A stretch of 64,000 nucleotides of DNA from Streptomyces flavofungini (GTDB lineage: Bacteria; Actinomycetota; Actinomycetes; Streptomycetales; Streptomycetaceae), in the NCBI RefSeq assembly GCF_014650815.1, contig NZ_BMVR01000007.1, forward strand, positions 460,150 through 524,149, given 5' to 3'. Position 1 is the first letter of the stretch. Each line of letters opens with the position of its first letter. Positions 41,412 through 49,292 of the stretch are shown here, piece by piece. The notes beneath the pieces are model-generated. The model did not search any database, was not told where the DNA came from, and saw only the letters and a list, made by a program, of their open reading frames with translations. Position numbers and translations under genes: made by a program.

Positions 41412-41744
41412 GTGTTCCTCCTGTGCTGTCGACAACGGAGGTGAGACTTGCCGGGCCGGTAAAACTCATCGCTGTGTCCGTGACCGGCCAGAGACTGGGC
41501 TGTCCGATGCCCCGATCTGTGAGGTTTACGCGATTTGGGCAAGCTTCTGCGGTGACGTCGTCCCTCATCGATCTCGCCTTGGCCGTCCGTGAGCCCGGAA
41601 CACTCCCACGTCGGCCGGCGCGACGGCCCGTGCGGAAGCGAGGGTCACGGCGTCGGAAAACCCCCGCGTCCGCAGGGGTGTTCCGACTCGTGGCTCGCTT
41701 GGGGCCCGGCCCGCGCGGGTCGACGTAGAAGTAGCCTGATCATC
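41412..41744. other. Non-coding region with hairpin and leaderless promoter
   Basis: No gene. TCGGAA...TTCCGA with ACCCC...GGGGT inside forms a hairpin at 41653-41686. TAGCCT at 41732-41737 is a -10 box seven bases before the ATG at 41745. Confidence 0.5.
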
Positions 41745-42547
41745 ATGACGACTGAGGACGAGGCGCTGGTCGGCGGCATGGCGAACGTCGGGGCGGTCTT
41801 CCGCCGGGGTGCCCTGGTGGAACGCCCGGCGTCGCGCAACGCACCCGCCCTGCACGCCTATCTCCATGCGCTGAAGGAGCGCGGATTCGAGGCGGCGCCG
41901 ACCCCTGTAGGTCTCGCCGAGGAAGGCCGTGAGCAACTGACCTTCATCCCCGGCGACGTGGGTCTACCGCCGTACCCGGACTGGGTGATGACGAAGGCCG
42001 CCCTGGAATCGCTGGGGCGCTTGCTGCGGCGCCTGCATGAGGCCAGCGCGACCGTCACGGTCGAAACCAGCTCCAAGTGGCCGAGCGATCTCGCCGACCC
42101 GCAAGGGGGGGGACGATGCTGTGCCACAACGACGTGTGCCCGGACAACGTCGTCTTCCGCGGCGACCGTGCCGCTGCCCTGATCGATTTCGACATGGCAG
42201 CCCCGGGCCGTCCCCTCTGGGACGTCGCGATGACCGCCCGCTACTGGGCGCCCATGCTCGATCCCGCATCGGCAGCCGCTGTCTATCCCACCGGGCTGGA
42301 TGTGCCCGCCCGGCTGCGGATCCTTGCCGACAGCTACGGCCTCTCGCCGCAGGACCGCGTCGAGTTGCCTGGCGTTGTCGAGCAGGCCACCGAGGTCTGC
42401 CGGGCCTTCGTCGCCCGGCGTGTGGCTGACGGTGACCCCGTCTATCTGCAGGCGCTGACCGAGCGCGGTGGATGGGAACGCTGGGACCGCGTGCAGACCT
42501 GGCTGGCGGACTGCCGCGAGACGTTCACAGGCGCCCTGCTGAACTGA
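41745..42547 (+). pseudogene. Aminoglycoside-phosphotransferase-family gene, frameshifted at G8
   Basis: A phosphotransferase/kinase-fold gene of about 267 residues split by a frameshift. The first frame (MTTEDEALVGGMANVGAVFR ... DLADPQ) reads to a run of eight G at 42105-42112. The second frame resumes as TMLCHNDVCPDNVVFRGDRA with the catalytic HxDxxxxN, then ALIDFDMAAPGRPLWDVAM with the Mg-binding Asp, to 42547. Adding one G or deleting two restores one frame. It is either a pseudogene, a slippage-tolerant phase-variable gene, or a sequencing miscount. The mRNA is probably leaderless. Substrate unknown. Confidence 0.85.
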
Positions 42548-42735
42548 TTGAGGGCAGGTGGGTTGATCGATCCGCGAGTCTGGATCGTCACCGATCCATC
42601 CGAGAATTCCCCCAGTACGGCCAGTTACTGAGGCAACTGAGTGTGTCCGCAGTCGGCTTGGCGTGCGGATTTTTGAGTCGTCGCGCCCAGCAGCAGTGCT
42701 CGCGATGCGCCTCGCGCGGCTGACAGACTGCACAG

Positions 42736-43251
42736 ATGATCGACAATCTTCCCGCTGGCCTGCGGGCCCGACACCTTACTGACGAAGACCATCTCCGCGT
42801 GCTCGCCGTGCTGGACACGTGGTGGGGTGGCCTGAAGGGGGAGGCAGGGGCGAAGGAACGCGCGCTGCTTCTGCCCCGGCTGTACTTCCAGCACTTCACC
42901 ACCACCAGTTTTCTGCTCGAACACGACAGCGGAGAGATCGCCGCCTTCCTGGTCGGTTTCCGATCACAGACAGAGCCCGACACCGCTTATGTGCACTTCG
43001 TCGGCGTCGACCCGGCGCTGCACGGGCAAGGTGTCGGGCGTGCCCTCTACCGGGCCTTCTTCGAGCTCGCTCGGTCGCACGGGCGCCGTTACGTGCACTG
43101 CGTCACCAGCCCGGAGAACACTGCGTCGCAGGCATTCCACACCCGACTCGGCTTCACGGCCTCAGCCGTGAAGCCGGACTACGACGGCCCCGGATTCGAC
43201 CGGGTGGCGTTCACCATCGACCTTTCCGCGGAGGCGGTGGCCATCCCCTGA
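42736..43251 (+). CDS. GNAT-family N-acetyltransferase
   Basis: A 171-residue acetyl-CoA-dependent acetyltransferase. The GNAT core is clear: AAFLVGFRSQTEPDTAYVHF is strand 4-5, VGVDPALHGQGVGRALYRAF gives the acetyl-CoA pyrophosphate motif (QGVGRA), and VTSPENTASQAFHTRLGF is the C-terminal signature. No ribosome site; CAGACT at 42724-42729 could be a -10 box for a leaderless transcript starting at the ATG. Acceptor unknown. Confidence 0.88.
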   Translation: MIDNLPAGLRARHLTDEDHLRVLAVLDTWWGGLKGEAGAKERALLLPRLYFQHFTTTSFLLEHDSGEIAAFLVGFRSQTEPDTAYVHFVGVDPALHGQGVGRALYRAFFELARSHGRRYVHCVTSPENTASQAFHTRLGFTASAVKPDYDGPGFDRVAFTIDLSAEAVAIP

Positions 43252-43416
43252 AGCGTGCTGCACAAGGCCGTGTTCGGGCAGGTCAGGGTCCGTGTGCGCG
43301 GTCGTCTGTGCCTGATGCGAGGCCGTGTTTGCGCAGCGGGCGACAGGCTGTGGGGCGTGTGCCGAGAGTGCCTGGTGGGGATGGTGAAGAGCCGGTTTGT
43401 GATTCAGAATGATGGG

Positions 43417-43959
43417 ATGGTCACGCTTGAGACTGCCCGTCTGATCCTCCGTCGCTGGCGTGAGGAAGACATCGCGCCCATGGCTGCCGTCAATGCCGAC
43501 CCCGAGGTCATGCGGTGGATCCGTGACGGCAGTGTCCGTGACGAAGAGCAGACTCGCCGCGGGGTCCGGGCATGGGAGAGCGAGTGGGAGTCACAGGGCT
43601 TCGGTCTGTTCGCCGTGGAGGTCCGGTCCACTGGCGAGCTGGCCGGGTTCACCGGCCTTTCGGTGCCCCACTTCTTGCCGGAGGTACTGCCGGCGGTTGA
43701 GGTCGGCTGGCGGCTGGGACGTTCCCACTGGGGGCAGGGCTTGGCCACCGAGGCTGCTGCGGCCGCTGTACGGTTCGGGTTCGAAGAGCGAGGGCTGGAG
43801 CGGATCGTCAGCGTCACTCAAGTGGGCAACAACGCCTCCGAACGCATCATGGCCAAACTGGGGATGCATCCGGTCCGTGAGACCGTCCATCCCACCTGCG
43901 GTCGGCGCGTGCGCGTGTTCGAGTTGTCGTCGGACCAGTACGTCACCACCACTCGTTGA
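43417..43959 (+). CDS. GNAT-family N-acetyltransferase (RimJ/RimL type)
   Basis: A 180-residue acetyltransferase of the RimJ/L-like group: opening LETARLILRRWREEDIAPMA, EVGWRLGRSHWGQGLATEAA with the acetyl-CoA motif, and VGNNASERIMAKLGM. The start at 43417 is preceded by CAGAAT at 43405-43410, so the mRNA may be leaderless; the longer in-frame extension from 43255 is not family-like. Its 3' end overlaps by 17 bases an opposing transposase fragment. Confidence 0.87.
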   Translation: MVTLETARLILRRWREEDIAPMAAVNADPEVMRWIRDGSVRDEEQTRRGVRAWESEWESQGFGLFAVEVRSTGELAGFTGLSVPHFLPEVLPAVEVGWRLGRSHWGQGLATEAAAAAVRFGFEERGLERIVSVTQVGNNASERIMAKLGMHPVRETVHPTCGRRVRVFELSSDQYVTTTR

Positions 43960-44048
43960 CGGCGGCAACGAGGACGGCAGCCTTCGCGTGTTCGTAGGCG
44001 ATCGGTGAGCGTTGTCCGAGGGCGGAGTGGCGGCGGACGGTGTTGTCA
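43943..44048 (-). pseudogene. IS3-type transposase C-terminal fragment
   Basis: The minus frame NTVRRHSALGQRSPIAYEHA, then KAAVLVAAVNEWW is the C-terminal end of an integrase-core transposase (R-R-H-S-A-L-G). Everything upstream is lost. No inverted repeats were identified. Confidence 0.75.
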
Positions 44049-44169
44049 GCGGTGCAGCCATCGAAAGAGGTCGAGCCGGGCCGCACGCTCACTGTCCCAG
44101 GCCCTGCGGCCGGGCAGGCCCTAGGCCTGCCCGGCGAGGGGATGCCTGCACGTCTCGGCGCGGCGGAAC

Positions 44170-44910
44170 TCACGGTTTGTGGGTTACCCAGAGCAGTTCC
44201 GCCGGCCAGCGGTGTGCCCAGTCGGGCGGGTCGGTTTCGTTGTAGCCGTTGGGTGTTCCGAGTTCGGGCCGCGGCTCGATGAGGTCGTCGATGATGAGAC
44301 CCGCGCCGCGCAGGACCTTGACCCAGTCGCCGTAGGTGAGCTGATAGCTGGTCGCGCCGTCGCCTTCGGCGATGGTGTTCAGCCTGAAGTAGTCCTGCTG
44401 CAGCGTCGTGGTCACGCGGCTTGCGGCTTCGTCGTAGCAGGCTTCGAACCATGGGCTGGCGACGTTGAACACCAGGCGCCCACCGCGGCGCAGGATGCGT
44501 GCGGCCTGCGGGACGGCCAGGTGCGGGGGCGCCCAGCTGAGCCCACCGAAGTCGCAGAACACCAGGTCGAAGCTGTCGGCGGCGAAGGGGAGTTGTTCGG
44601 CGGCGCCTTGCACCAGCGGGTAGCGGGCCGCTCCCATCGCGCGGGCCGCTGCGGCGAGTTGGGCTTCGGACAGGTCGAGCCCGACCACGGTGGCGCCCTC
44701 GGCGGCGAGCGCCCTGGACCACTGGCCGGCGCCGCAGCCGAGTTCGAGGACACGCTTGCCGGTGACGTCGCCCAGGGCGTGCAGGTGTGCGTCGGGGATG
44801 GAGTACATGCCCCACAGCCGGGGTGCGGCGCCGATTTGCGGGTCGTGCTCGTGCTGGTAGGCGTTGCTGATCTGGTTCCAGAGCCGCCGGTTGGCGGGGA
44901 TGCTGTCCAC
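44170..44910 (-). CDS. Class I SAM-dependent methyltransferase
   Basis: A 246-residue methyltransferase. Motif I is VLELGCGAGQWSRALAAEG, followed by GLDLSEAQLAAAARA (acidic loop) and SFDLVFCDFGGLSW, and a C-terminal arm with LTYGDWVKVLRGAGLIIDDL that may select substrate. GTG 44908-44910 with GGAGTC. Small-molecule acceptor likely (Methyltransf_11 type). Solitary; both neighbours are convergent or spaced. Confidence 0.87.
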   Translation of the reverse strand: MDSIPANRRLWNQISNAYQHEHDPQIGAAPRLWGMYSIPDAHLHALGDVTGKRVLELGCGAGQWSRALAAEGATVVGLDLSEAQLAAAARAMGAARYPLVQGAAEQLPFAADSFDLVFCDFGGLSWAPPHLAVPQAARILRRGGRLVFNVASPWFEACYDEAASRVTTTLQQDYFRLNTIAEGDGATSYQLTYGDWVKVLRGAGLIIDDLIEPRPELGTPNGYNETDPPDWAHRWPAELLWVTHKP

Positions 44911-45005
44911 GTGCCGACTCCAGCACTGCCTACCGGGGGTGGTCAACACGATTAGGGCGCTGCCCGGCCCTCGCCTCGGTCCGGCCCTGGCCCCGGGACG
45001 TGCCC

Positions 45006-45377
45006 TCAGGCGGGGACGAAGACGTCCTCGTCGGCCCCGTCGAGGATGAACCCGTTGTCGAAGCGGACCCGCACGCTCACGCGAGGCGCCCGTTCCTGGA
45101 ATGCGGTCCACGCGGGTTTCAGCGAGCCGACCTTCTCTTCGAGCTGCCTCCTGCTCTCCGTGGGCATCTGGCCCCCGAAGGTGTCGAGCAGCGACTTGAG
45201 CCGCTCGTACTCGCGTACGTCGTCGCTCTCGTCCTGGTGGCCGACCACCTGCTCGACGGTCCCGCCGGTGCCCGCCGCCAGGGACAGGAACCCGACGACG
45301 ACCCCCGACACCTCGGCCGAATCGGTCAGCGGGGTGTCGGCTGCCAGCACCACCCGCTGGCCTGCCTTGAGAGTCAT
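45006..45377 (-). CDS. Hypothetical protein coupled to a TetR regulator
   Basis: A 123-residue acidic protein (MTLKAGQRVVLAADTPLTDS; ends DNGFILDGADEDVFVPA), probably beta-rich at both ends with a helical middle (REYERLKSLLDTFGGQMPTE). The start ATG overlaps the TetR stop by four bases (ATGA), so it is translationally coupled. Function unknown; possibly a partner or ligand-related protein of the regulator. Confidence 0.7.
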   Translation of the reverse strand: MTLKAGQRVVLAADTPLTDSAEVSGVVVGFLSLAAGTGGTVEQVVGHQDESDDVREYERLKSLLDTFGGQMPTESRRQLEEKVGSLKPAWTAFQERAPRVSVRVRFDNGFILDGADEDVFVPA

Positions 45378-46048
45378 CTGCTTCCCATCTCCCTTGTGTC
45401 GGCTACATCCGCTACATCCGCTACGTCCGCGCGGTGCAGGAACGCCTCGACGAGCCGGTCGGTGAAAGCCTGGTCGACGGGTTCCGCCGTCACCAGGACG
45501 CGGTGGTAGACCGGTCCCACGAGTTGGTCGATCTCCGCCGCCATGTCGAGTCCGGCGGCGAGCTGGCCGCGTTCCACCGCGCGTTCCAGCGGGAGTCGGT
45601 CGCGTCGGCGCTGTTCGTCGAGGTACCCGGACCGCAGGGCGGCGGCGAACGCGGGATCGTGCTGGGCGTGCCCGATGAGGGCCTTGAAGACGGCGCCCGC
45701 GTCGGACCGGGTAAGGAACAGGGCCAGTTGGCGCAGGTGGGCGCGCAGGTCCGGGGCCAGGTCGCCGTGGTCGGGCGGGGTCAGGGCTTCGGCCGCGTCC
45801 TGGAGGAAGGCGTCCAGGAGGATGTCGGTCTTGGTCCTCCACCAGCGGTAGACGGTCTGCTTGGCGACGCCCGCCCGGGCGGCGATGCCCTCGATGGTGA
45901 CGCCGGTGAAGCCCTTCTCGACCAAGAGGTCGTCGGCCGCCTCCAGCACCGCCTGCCGGGCCTGTTCGCTGCGGCCGTGCCTGTTGCCGTGGTGGCGTGC
46001 CGCCGGTTCCGGCCCGGCCGCCGCGGCGGCTGTACTTCCTCGTTCCAT
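45374..46048 (-). CDS. TetR-family transcriptional regulator
   Basis: A 224-residue repressor. The N-terminal HTH is EQARQAVLEAADDLLVEKGF, then VTIEGIAARAGVAKQTVYRW at about 28-68; the C-terminal helical domain binds the ligand. ATG 46048 with AGGAGG. Divergent from an O-methyltransferase gene, with a large palindrome between the starts. The C-terminus carries a 9-base repeat encoding ADVADVADVAD. Confidence 0.9.
   Translation of the reverse strand: MERGSTAAAAAGPEPAARHHGNRHGRSEQARQAVLEAADDLLVEKGFTGVTIEGIAARAGVAKQTVYRWWRTKTDILLDAFLQDAAEALTPPDHGDLAPDLRAHLRQLALFLTRSDAGAVFKALIGHAQHDPAFAAALRSGYLDEQRRRDRLPLERAVERGQLAAGLDMAAEIDQLVGPVYHRVLVTAEPVDQAFTDRLVEAFLHRADVADVADVADTREMGSR
45402..45428. repeat. 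9-bp tandem repeat in TetR 3' end
   Basis: GCTACATCC, GCTACATCC, GCTACGTCC: three in-frame units encoding the Ala-Asp-Val repeat at the C-terminus of the regulator. Confidence 0.85.
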
Positions 46049-46083
46049 GTCTGCCTCCTGGGGGCCAGAGTAGGCCAGAACCT

Positions 46084-46113
46084 CTAGACGCTACGCAACG
46101 GTGCGTCTAGCCT
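46084..46113 (+). promoter_or_regulatory. TetR operator and leaderless -10 of the O-methyltransferase
   Basis: CTAGACGC (46084-46091), an 11-base spacer, GCGTCTAG (46103-46110): a perfect palindrome. TAGCCT at 46108-46113 is a -10 box seven bases from the ATG at 46121 and overlaps the right arm, so repressor binding would block transcription. Confidence 0.75.
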
Positions 46114-46120
46114 AGGTTTC

Positions 46121-46783
46121 ATGGCACCCACCAACACCCTCGAAGACCCCCGCGTCGCCTCCGCCCTCGACCGGATGTTCCGGCATGCCGAGCAGGACGA
46201 GGTGACCAGCAGGCGGGCCCGGGCGGCGTGGCCCCAAGGTTCCGCGCCCCTCGGCCCGCAGGAGCAGGCCGACGTCAACGCGGAGGTGTACATGCCGATT
46301 TCCGCGCAGGGCGGCCGCCTCCTCTACAACCTGATTCGGGCCACCCACCCCGCCGCCGTCGTCGAGTTCGGCACGTCCTTCGGCATCTCCACGCTCCATC
46401 TCGCCGCCGCGGTGCGCGACAACGGGAAGGGACGGGTGATCAGTACGGAACTGAGCGCCGCCAAGGCCGCTGCCGCCCGCCGGACGTTCGCCGAGACGGG
46501 TCTTGACGACCTGATCACCGTCCTCGAAGGAGATGCCCGCGATACCCTCGCCGCAGTCACCGGCTCCGCGGACTTCGTCCTCCTCGACGGCTGGAAGGAC
46601 CTGTGCCTGCCCGTCCTGCGGCTCCTCGAACCACGCCTCGCGCCCGGCACCCTCGTCGTCGCCGACGACGTCGACCTGGAAGACCTCGCGCCCTACCTCG
46701 GCTACGTCCGTGACCCCCGGAACGGCTACCAGAGCGTCACGTTCCCCGTGGAGGACGGAATGGAGATCAGCTGCCGCCTCTAG
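46121..46783 (+). CDS. O-methyltransferase (class I, CCoAOMT-like)
   Basis: A 220-residue methyltransferase. VVEFGTSFGISTLHLAAAVR is motif I in the catechol/caffeoyl-CoA OMT style, VISTELSAAKAAAARRTFAE the acidic region, and ADFVLLDGWKDLCLPVLRLL contains the metal-site Asp; LVVADDVDLEDLAPYL supplies a second acidic pair. Predicted leaderless start. Likely the target of the divergent TetR regulator, perhaps modifying a phenolic ligand (inference). Confidence 0.85.
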   Translation: MAPTNTLEDPRVASALDRMFRHAEQDEVTSRRARAAWPQGSAPLGPQEQADVNAEVYMPISAQGGRLLYNLIRATHPAAVVEFGTSFGISTLHLAAAVRDNGKGRVISTELSAAKAAAARRTFAETGLDDLITVLEGDARDTLAAVTGSADFVLLDGWKDLCLPVLRLLEPRLAPGTLVVADDVDLEDLAPYLGYVRDPRNGYQSVTFPVEDGMEISCRL

Positions 46784-46797
46784 ACCTGTGTGACGTC

Positions 46798-47315
46798 GTG
46801 GTCAGTTGTGGGTATCGCCTTCTGACCGCCCGCGCCGAGCAGACAGACTTGTCGCTGGTCAGCGCTGATTCCACCATGGTCCGCGCCCGCCACGACGCCG
46901 CCGGGACGCGCGTTAGCAAGCACCTCATGGACGCTCTGGAAGAAGCTGCCATAGAGCAGGAAGCAGCCCGAAAAAAGGAGGCGGCCACAAGGAACAGAAC
47001 GGCTACGAGGAACAGAACGGACAGGCCGAGCGTCGGCGCCGACGAGGGCTCCGCCTGAAGGAAGCCCCGCCCGGCAGGTCCCGGGGCGGGCCGACCAGCA
47101 CAATTCATCTCGCCGCGGACAAGGCCTACTCGTCTCGCGGCAACCGCTCCTACCTGCGCAGACGCGGCATCAAGGTAGTCACTCCCGAGAAGAAGGACCA
47201 GGCCGCCCACCGGAAGAAGGAAGAAGAAGGCCCCCGAGGCGGCTGGCCCATCACCTACGACGCCGACCTCCACACAGAGCGGAACACCGTCGAGCGCCTG
47301 ATCAACAAGCTGAGA
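46798..47315 (+). pseudogene. IS5-family transposase remnant
   Basis: Two frames hold pieces of one IS5-type transposase. The first (SLVSADSTMVRARHDAAGTR) contains the DSTxVRAHxHAAG catalytic-core segment; the second, after a frameshift near 47000, reads TIHLAADKAYSSRGNRSYLR, then RRGIKVVTPEKKDQAAHRKK and ends at the NTVERLINKLR region. The N-terminal third and the end are missing and the middle is altered, so it is inactive. Confidence 0.85.
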
Positions 47316-47334
47316 GACGCCCTAGGATCCCTGG

Positions 47335-48105
47335 ATGATCGACGACACCTTCCGGCTCACCGTCCTGGGGTCCGCGACGCCGTACGCGAGCGTGGACAAT
47401 CCGTGCTCCGGCTACCTCGTCTCCAGCGGCGGCACCCGGATCTGGGTGGACGCCGGCAGCGGGACGCTCGCGCAGCTGCAGCGCCACACCCACCTCGGCG
47501 AACTCGACGCGATCTGGATCTCCCACCTGCACGCCGACCATAGCGCGGACCTGCTGACCGCCTACTACGCGGCGCTCTACGCGGACCTCCGACTCACCGC
47601 GCCCATCCCCCTGTACGGCCCGCCGGGCACCGCCGACCGCCTGGCACACTTCCTGACCAACGGCCCGGTGCGCAGCCCCGTCGAGTCCGCCTTCGCCGTC
47701 CACGAGCTGCACGACGGGCATCAAGTACGGCTGGGCCAGCTGATGTTGACGAGCGGGGCCGTGCAGCACGGCATGCCGGCCTTCGGCGTACGTATCGAGG
47801 CCGCGGGCCGTTCATTGGCCTACTCTGGGGACACCGCACCGTGCGCGGCCCTCACCCGGCTGGCCGCGGGCTGCGACGTACTGCTGTGCGAGGCCGAGTC
47901 CAACGAGGCGCCGACCGAGGGCGATCAGGTGCACCACACGCCCGAGGACGCCGGCGATACGGCGAGCGCGGCGCGGGCGGGCCGACTGATCGTCACGCAT
48001 GTCGGCCGGTTCCTCAGCCCGGAGCAGGCGGTGGCGCGGGCTTCGGGGCGGTTCGGAGGGCCGGTCGACTACGCGGCGCCTGGGGCGACGTTCGCGGTCG
48101 GCTAG
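47335..48105 (+). CDS. MBL-fold metallo-hydrolase
   Basis: A 256-residue metallo-beta-lactamase-fold hydrolase of the RNase Z/arylsulfatase-like small group. Metal motif HLHADHSAD at about 64-72, H in QHGMPAFGVRI, D in YSGDTAPCAAL, and H in VTHVGRF. Binds two zinc ions; substrate unknown. The ATG at 47335 is seven bases from TAGGAT (47323-47328), a -10 box that lies immediately after the transposase remnant, so it is probably leaderless. Confidence 0.87.
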   Translation: MIDDTFRLTVLGSATPYASVDNPCSGYLVSSGGTRIWVDAGSGTLAQLQRHTHLGELDAIWISHLHADHSADLLTAYYAALYADLRLTAPIPLYGPPGTADRLAHFLTNGPVRSPVESAFAVHELHDGHQVRLGQLMLTSGAVQHGMPAFGVRIEAAGRSLAYSGDTAPCAALTRLAAGCDVLLCEAESNEAPTEGDQVHHTPEDAGDTASAARAGRLIVTHVGRFLSPEQAVARASGRFGGPVDYAAPGATFAVG

Positions 48106-48224
48106 GCCGCTTCGATGAGCTCCCAGGCGGGGTACTGGACGCCCGCCAGACGCTCTTCGTAGGCGCCCTGGGTCCCGCGTGCAGCGATGATCTCGTAACT
48201 GGAGACGTGTGCGCAGAGTCGCAG
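48102..48224 (-). pseudogene. 3' fragment of an unknown gene
   Basis: The minus frame LRLCAHVSSYEIIAARGTQG, then AYEERLAGVQYPAWELIEAA and stop reads like a real protein C-terminus, but no start or upstream region in frame exists (MDTAIVAVGPAA lies in another frame just upstream, near 48253). A decayed gene. The rest of 48225-48387 is non-coding. Confidence 0.4.
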
Positions 48225-48387
48225 CAGGGCCGACGGCCACGATCGCCGTGTCCATGGAAGATGACGCTAAAGCTTGCCCCGTACCTGCATGGCGACCAAG
48301 CCGCGCTGGCCGGCGATGCGTGCGAACCTCAACCTGGGGCACACTCAGCCGCTACTGCCCGAGCGGGTGCTTCGACCGGAGGGTCGT

Positions 48388-48882
48388 ATGGGAGTAGGCG
48401 CAGAAGCCGTTGTGGCCCTCTGCGCGGTCGTGATCGCGGTTGCGTCGCTCGTCGTCTCTGTCTACGAGGCGCGTGTCGCGCGGCAGCACAACCGTCAGTC
48501 GGTTCGCCCGCTCCTGCAGTTGCATCGGACCTGGCAGCAAGGACGCCGGGCGGGGATCCTGCTCACCAACGTTGGACTCGGACCGGCGGTCATCGTCAGG
48601 ACCACCGTGACCGTCGACGGCGAGCTGATCGGTTCGTGGGACAAGGCCACTGCTGACAATGTGCGCGACAGGCTGCCCGCCCGCCCCTCCGCCGTGACGT
48701 TCAGCGCGGATGAAGTCATCGCCATCAGCTATGAGCAGTTCTTGCTCAGTGTCGCCAGCTATGACCCTCAAGCCGATGCCGGGTTCGAAGAGTTGGCCAA
48801 CCGGCGGCTCACCCTCGAGATCCGTTATGAGTCCCTGTACGGCGGAGAGAACTTCCAAGTCGTCCTCCATACGCATCGTTGA
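48388..48882 (+). CDS. Membrane-anchored hypothetical protein
   Basis: A 164-residue protein with one N-terminal membrane helix (EAVVALCAVVIAVASLVVSV, residues about 5-24), a basic segment (EARVARQHNRQSVRP), and a beta-rich soluble domain (AGILLTNVGLGPAVIVRTTV). ATG at 48388 with GGAGGG. Proteins of this shape occur next to many actinobacterial accessory genes; the role is unknown. Confidence 0.75.
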   Translation: MGVGAEAVVALCAVVIAVASLVVSVYEARVARQHNRQSVRPLLQLHRTWQQGRRAGILLTNVGLGPAVIVRTTVTVDGELIGSWDKATADNVRDRLPARPSAVTFSADEVIAISYEQFLLSVASYDPQADAGFEELANRRLTLEIRYESLYGGENFQVVLHTHR

Positions 48883-48940
48883 GGCCGTCACACACAGCCA
48901 AGACCGCCCGTAAGCCACACCGCGGGTGCAATGATCACGA

Positions 48941-49218
48941 TGTGGCTGGTACGAACACGGCGTCGGAGCCGCCCTGGATTGGTCCGTTCGCCGGGCTGGG
49001 CCCGTGCCGCTGGAGGACCGGGTGCTGCTGGTCGCGGCTTACCGACGCACAAACTTGACGATGCGCCAGCTCGCCCCGCTGTTCGGGGTCTCCAAGTCGG
49101 CCGCCGACAACCGCGATGACTGCAAGGCGTGGGCGGAATCCGGAGCCAAAGCCGCCATCGGAAAGACCATGACGATCGCCGACGGCGGCCATCCCGGCAC
49201 CGGACTCCTCATGCCTCA
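48941..49218 (+). pseudogene. Transposase with internal deletions (IS5-type, DDE)
   Basis: GTG at 48941 opens VAGTNTASEPPWIGPFAGL, the usual start of a Streptomyces DDE transposase. Then, after a deletion, PLEDRVLLVAAYRRTNLTMR and QLAPLFGVSKSAADN are present, and after a second deletion RDDCKAWAESGAKAAIGKTM, then TIADGGHPGTGLLMP. The catalytic middle is missing; it is a non-functional deletion derivative. Confidence 0.85.
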
Positions 49219-49270
49219 GCCGGTGAGACCCGCCGACCGGCCCTCACCACTCGCGCGGTGGGGGCCGACT

Positions 49271-49289
49271 GGCGGGTCTCGAACCCGCC
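49271..49289 (-). terminator. Hairpin after the ABC operon
   Basis: GGCGGGT-tcgag-ACCCGCC (minus strand), a perfect 7-base stem three bases after the ABC permease stop. It resembles a tRNA T-arm but no tRNA is present. Confidence 0.65.
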
Positions 49290-49292
49290 GTC

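Noticed and set aside
49271..49289. tRNA T-arm-like sequence GCGGGTTCGAGACCCGC on the minus strand
   Set aside because: The stem and TTCGAGA loop fit a T-arm, but the upstream bases are the end of the ABC permease gene; no anticodon arm, D-arm or acceptor stem can be formed. Treated as a terminator hairpin.
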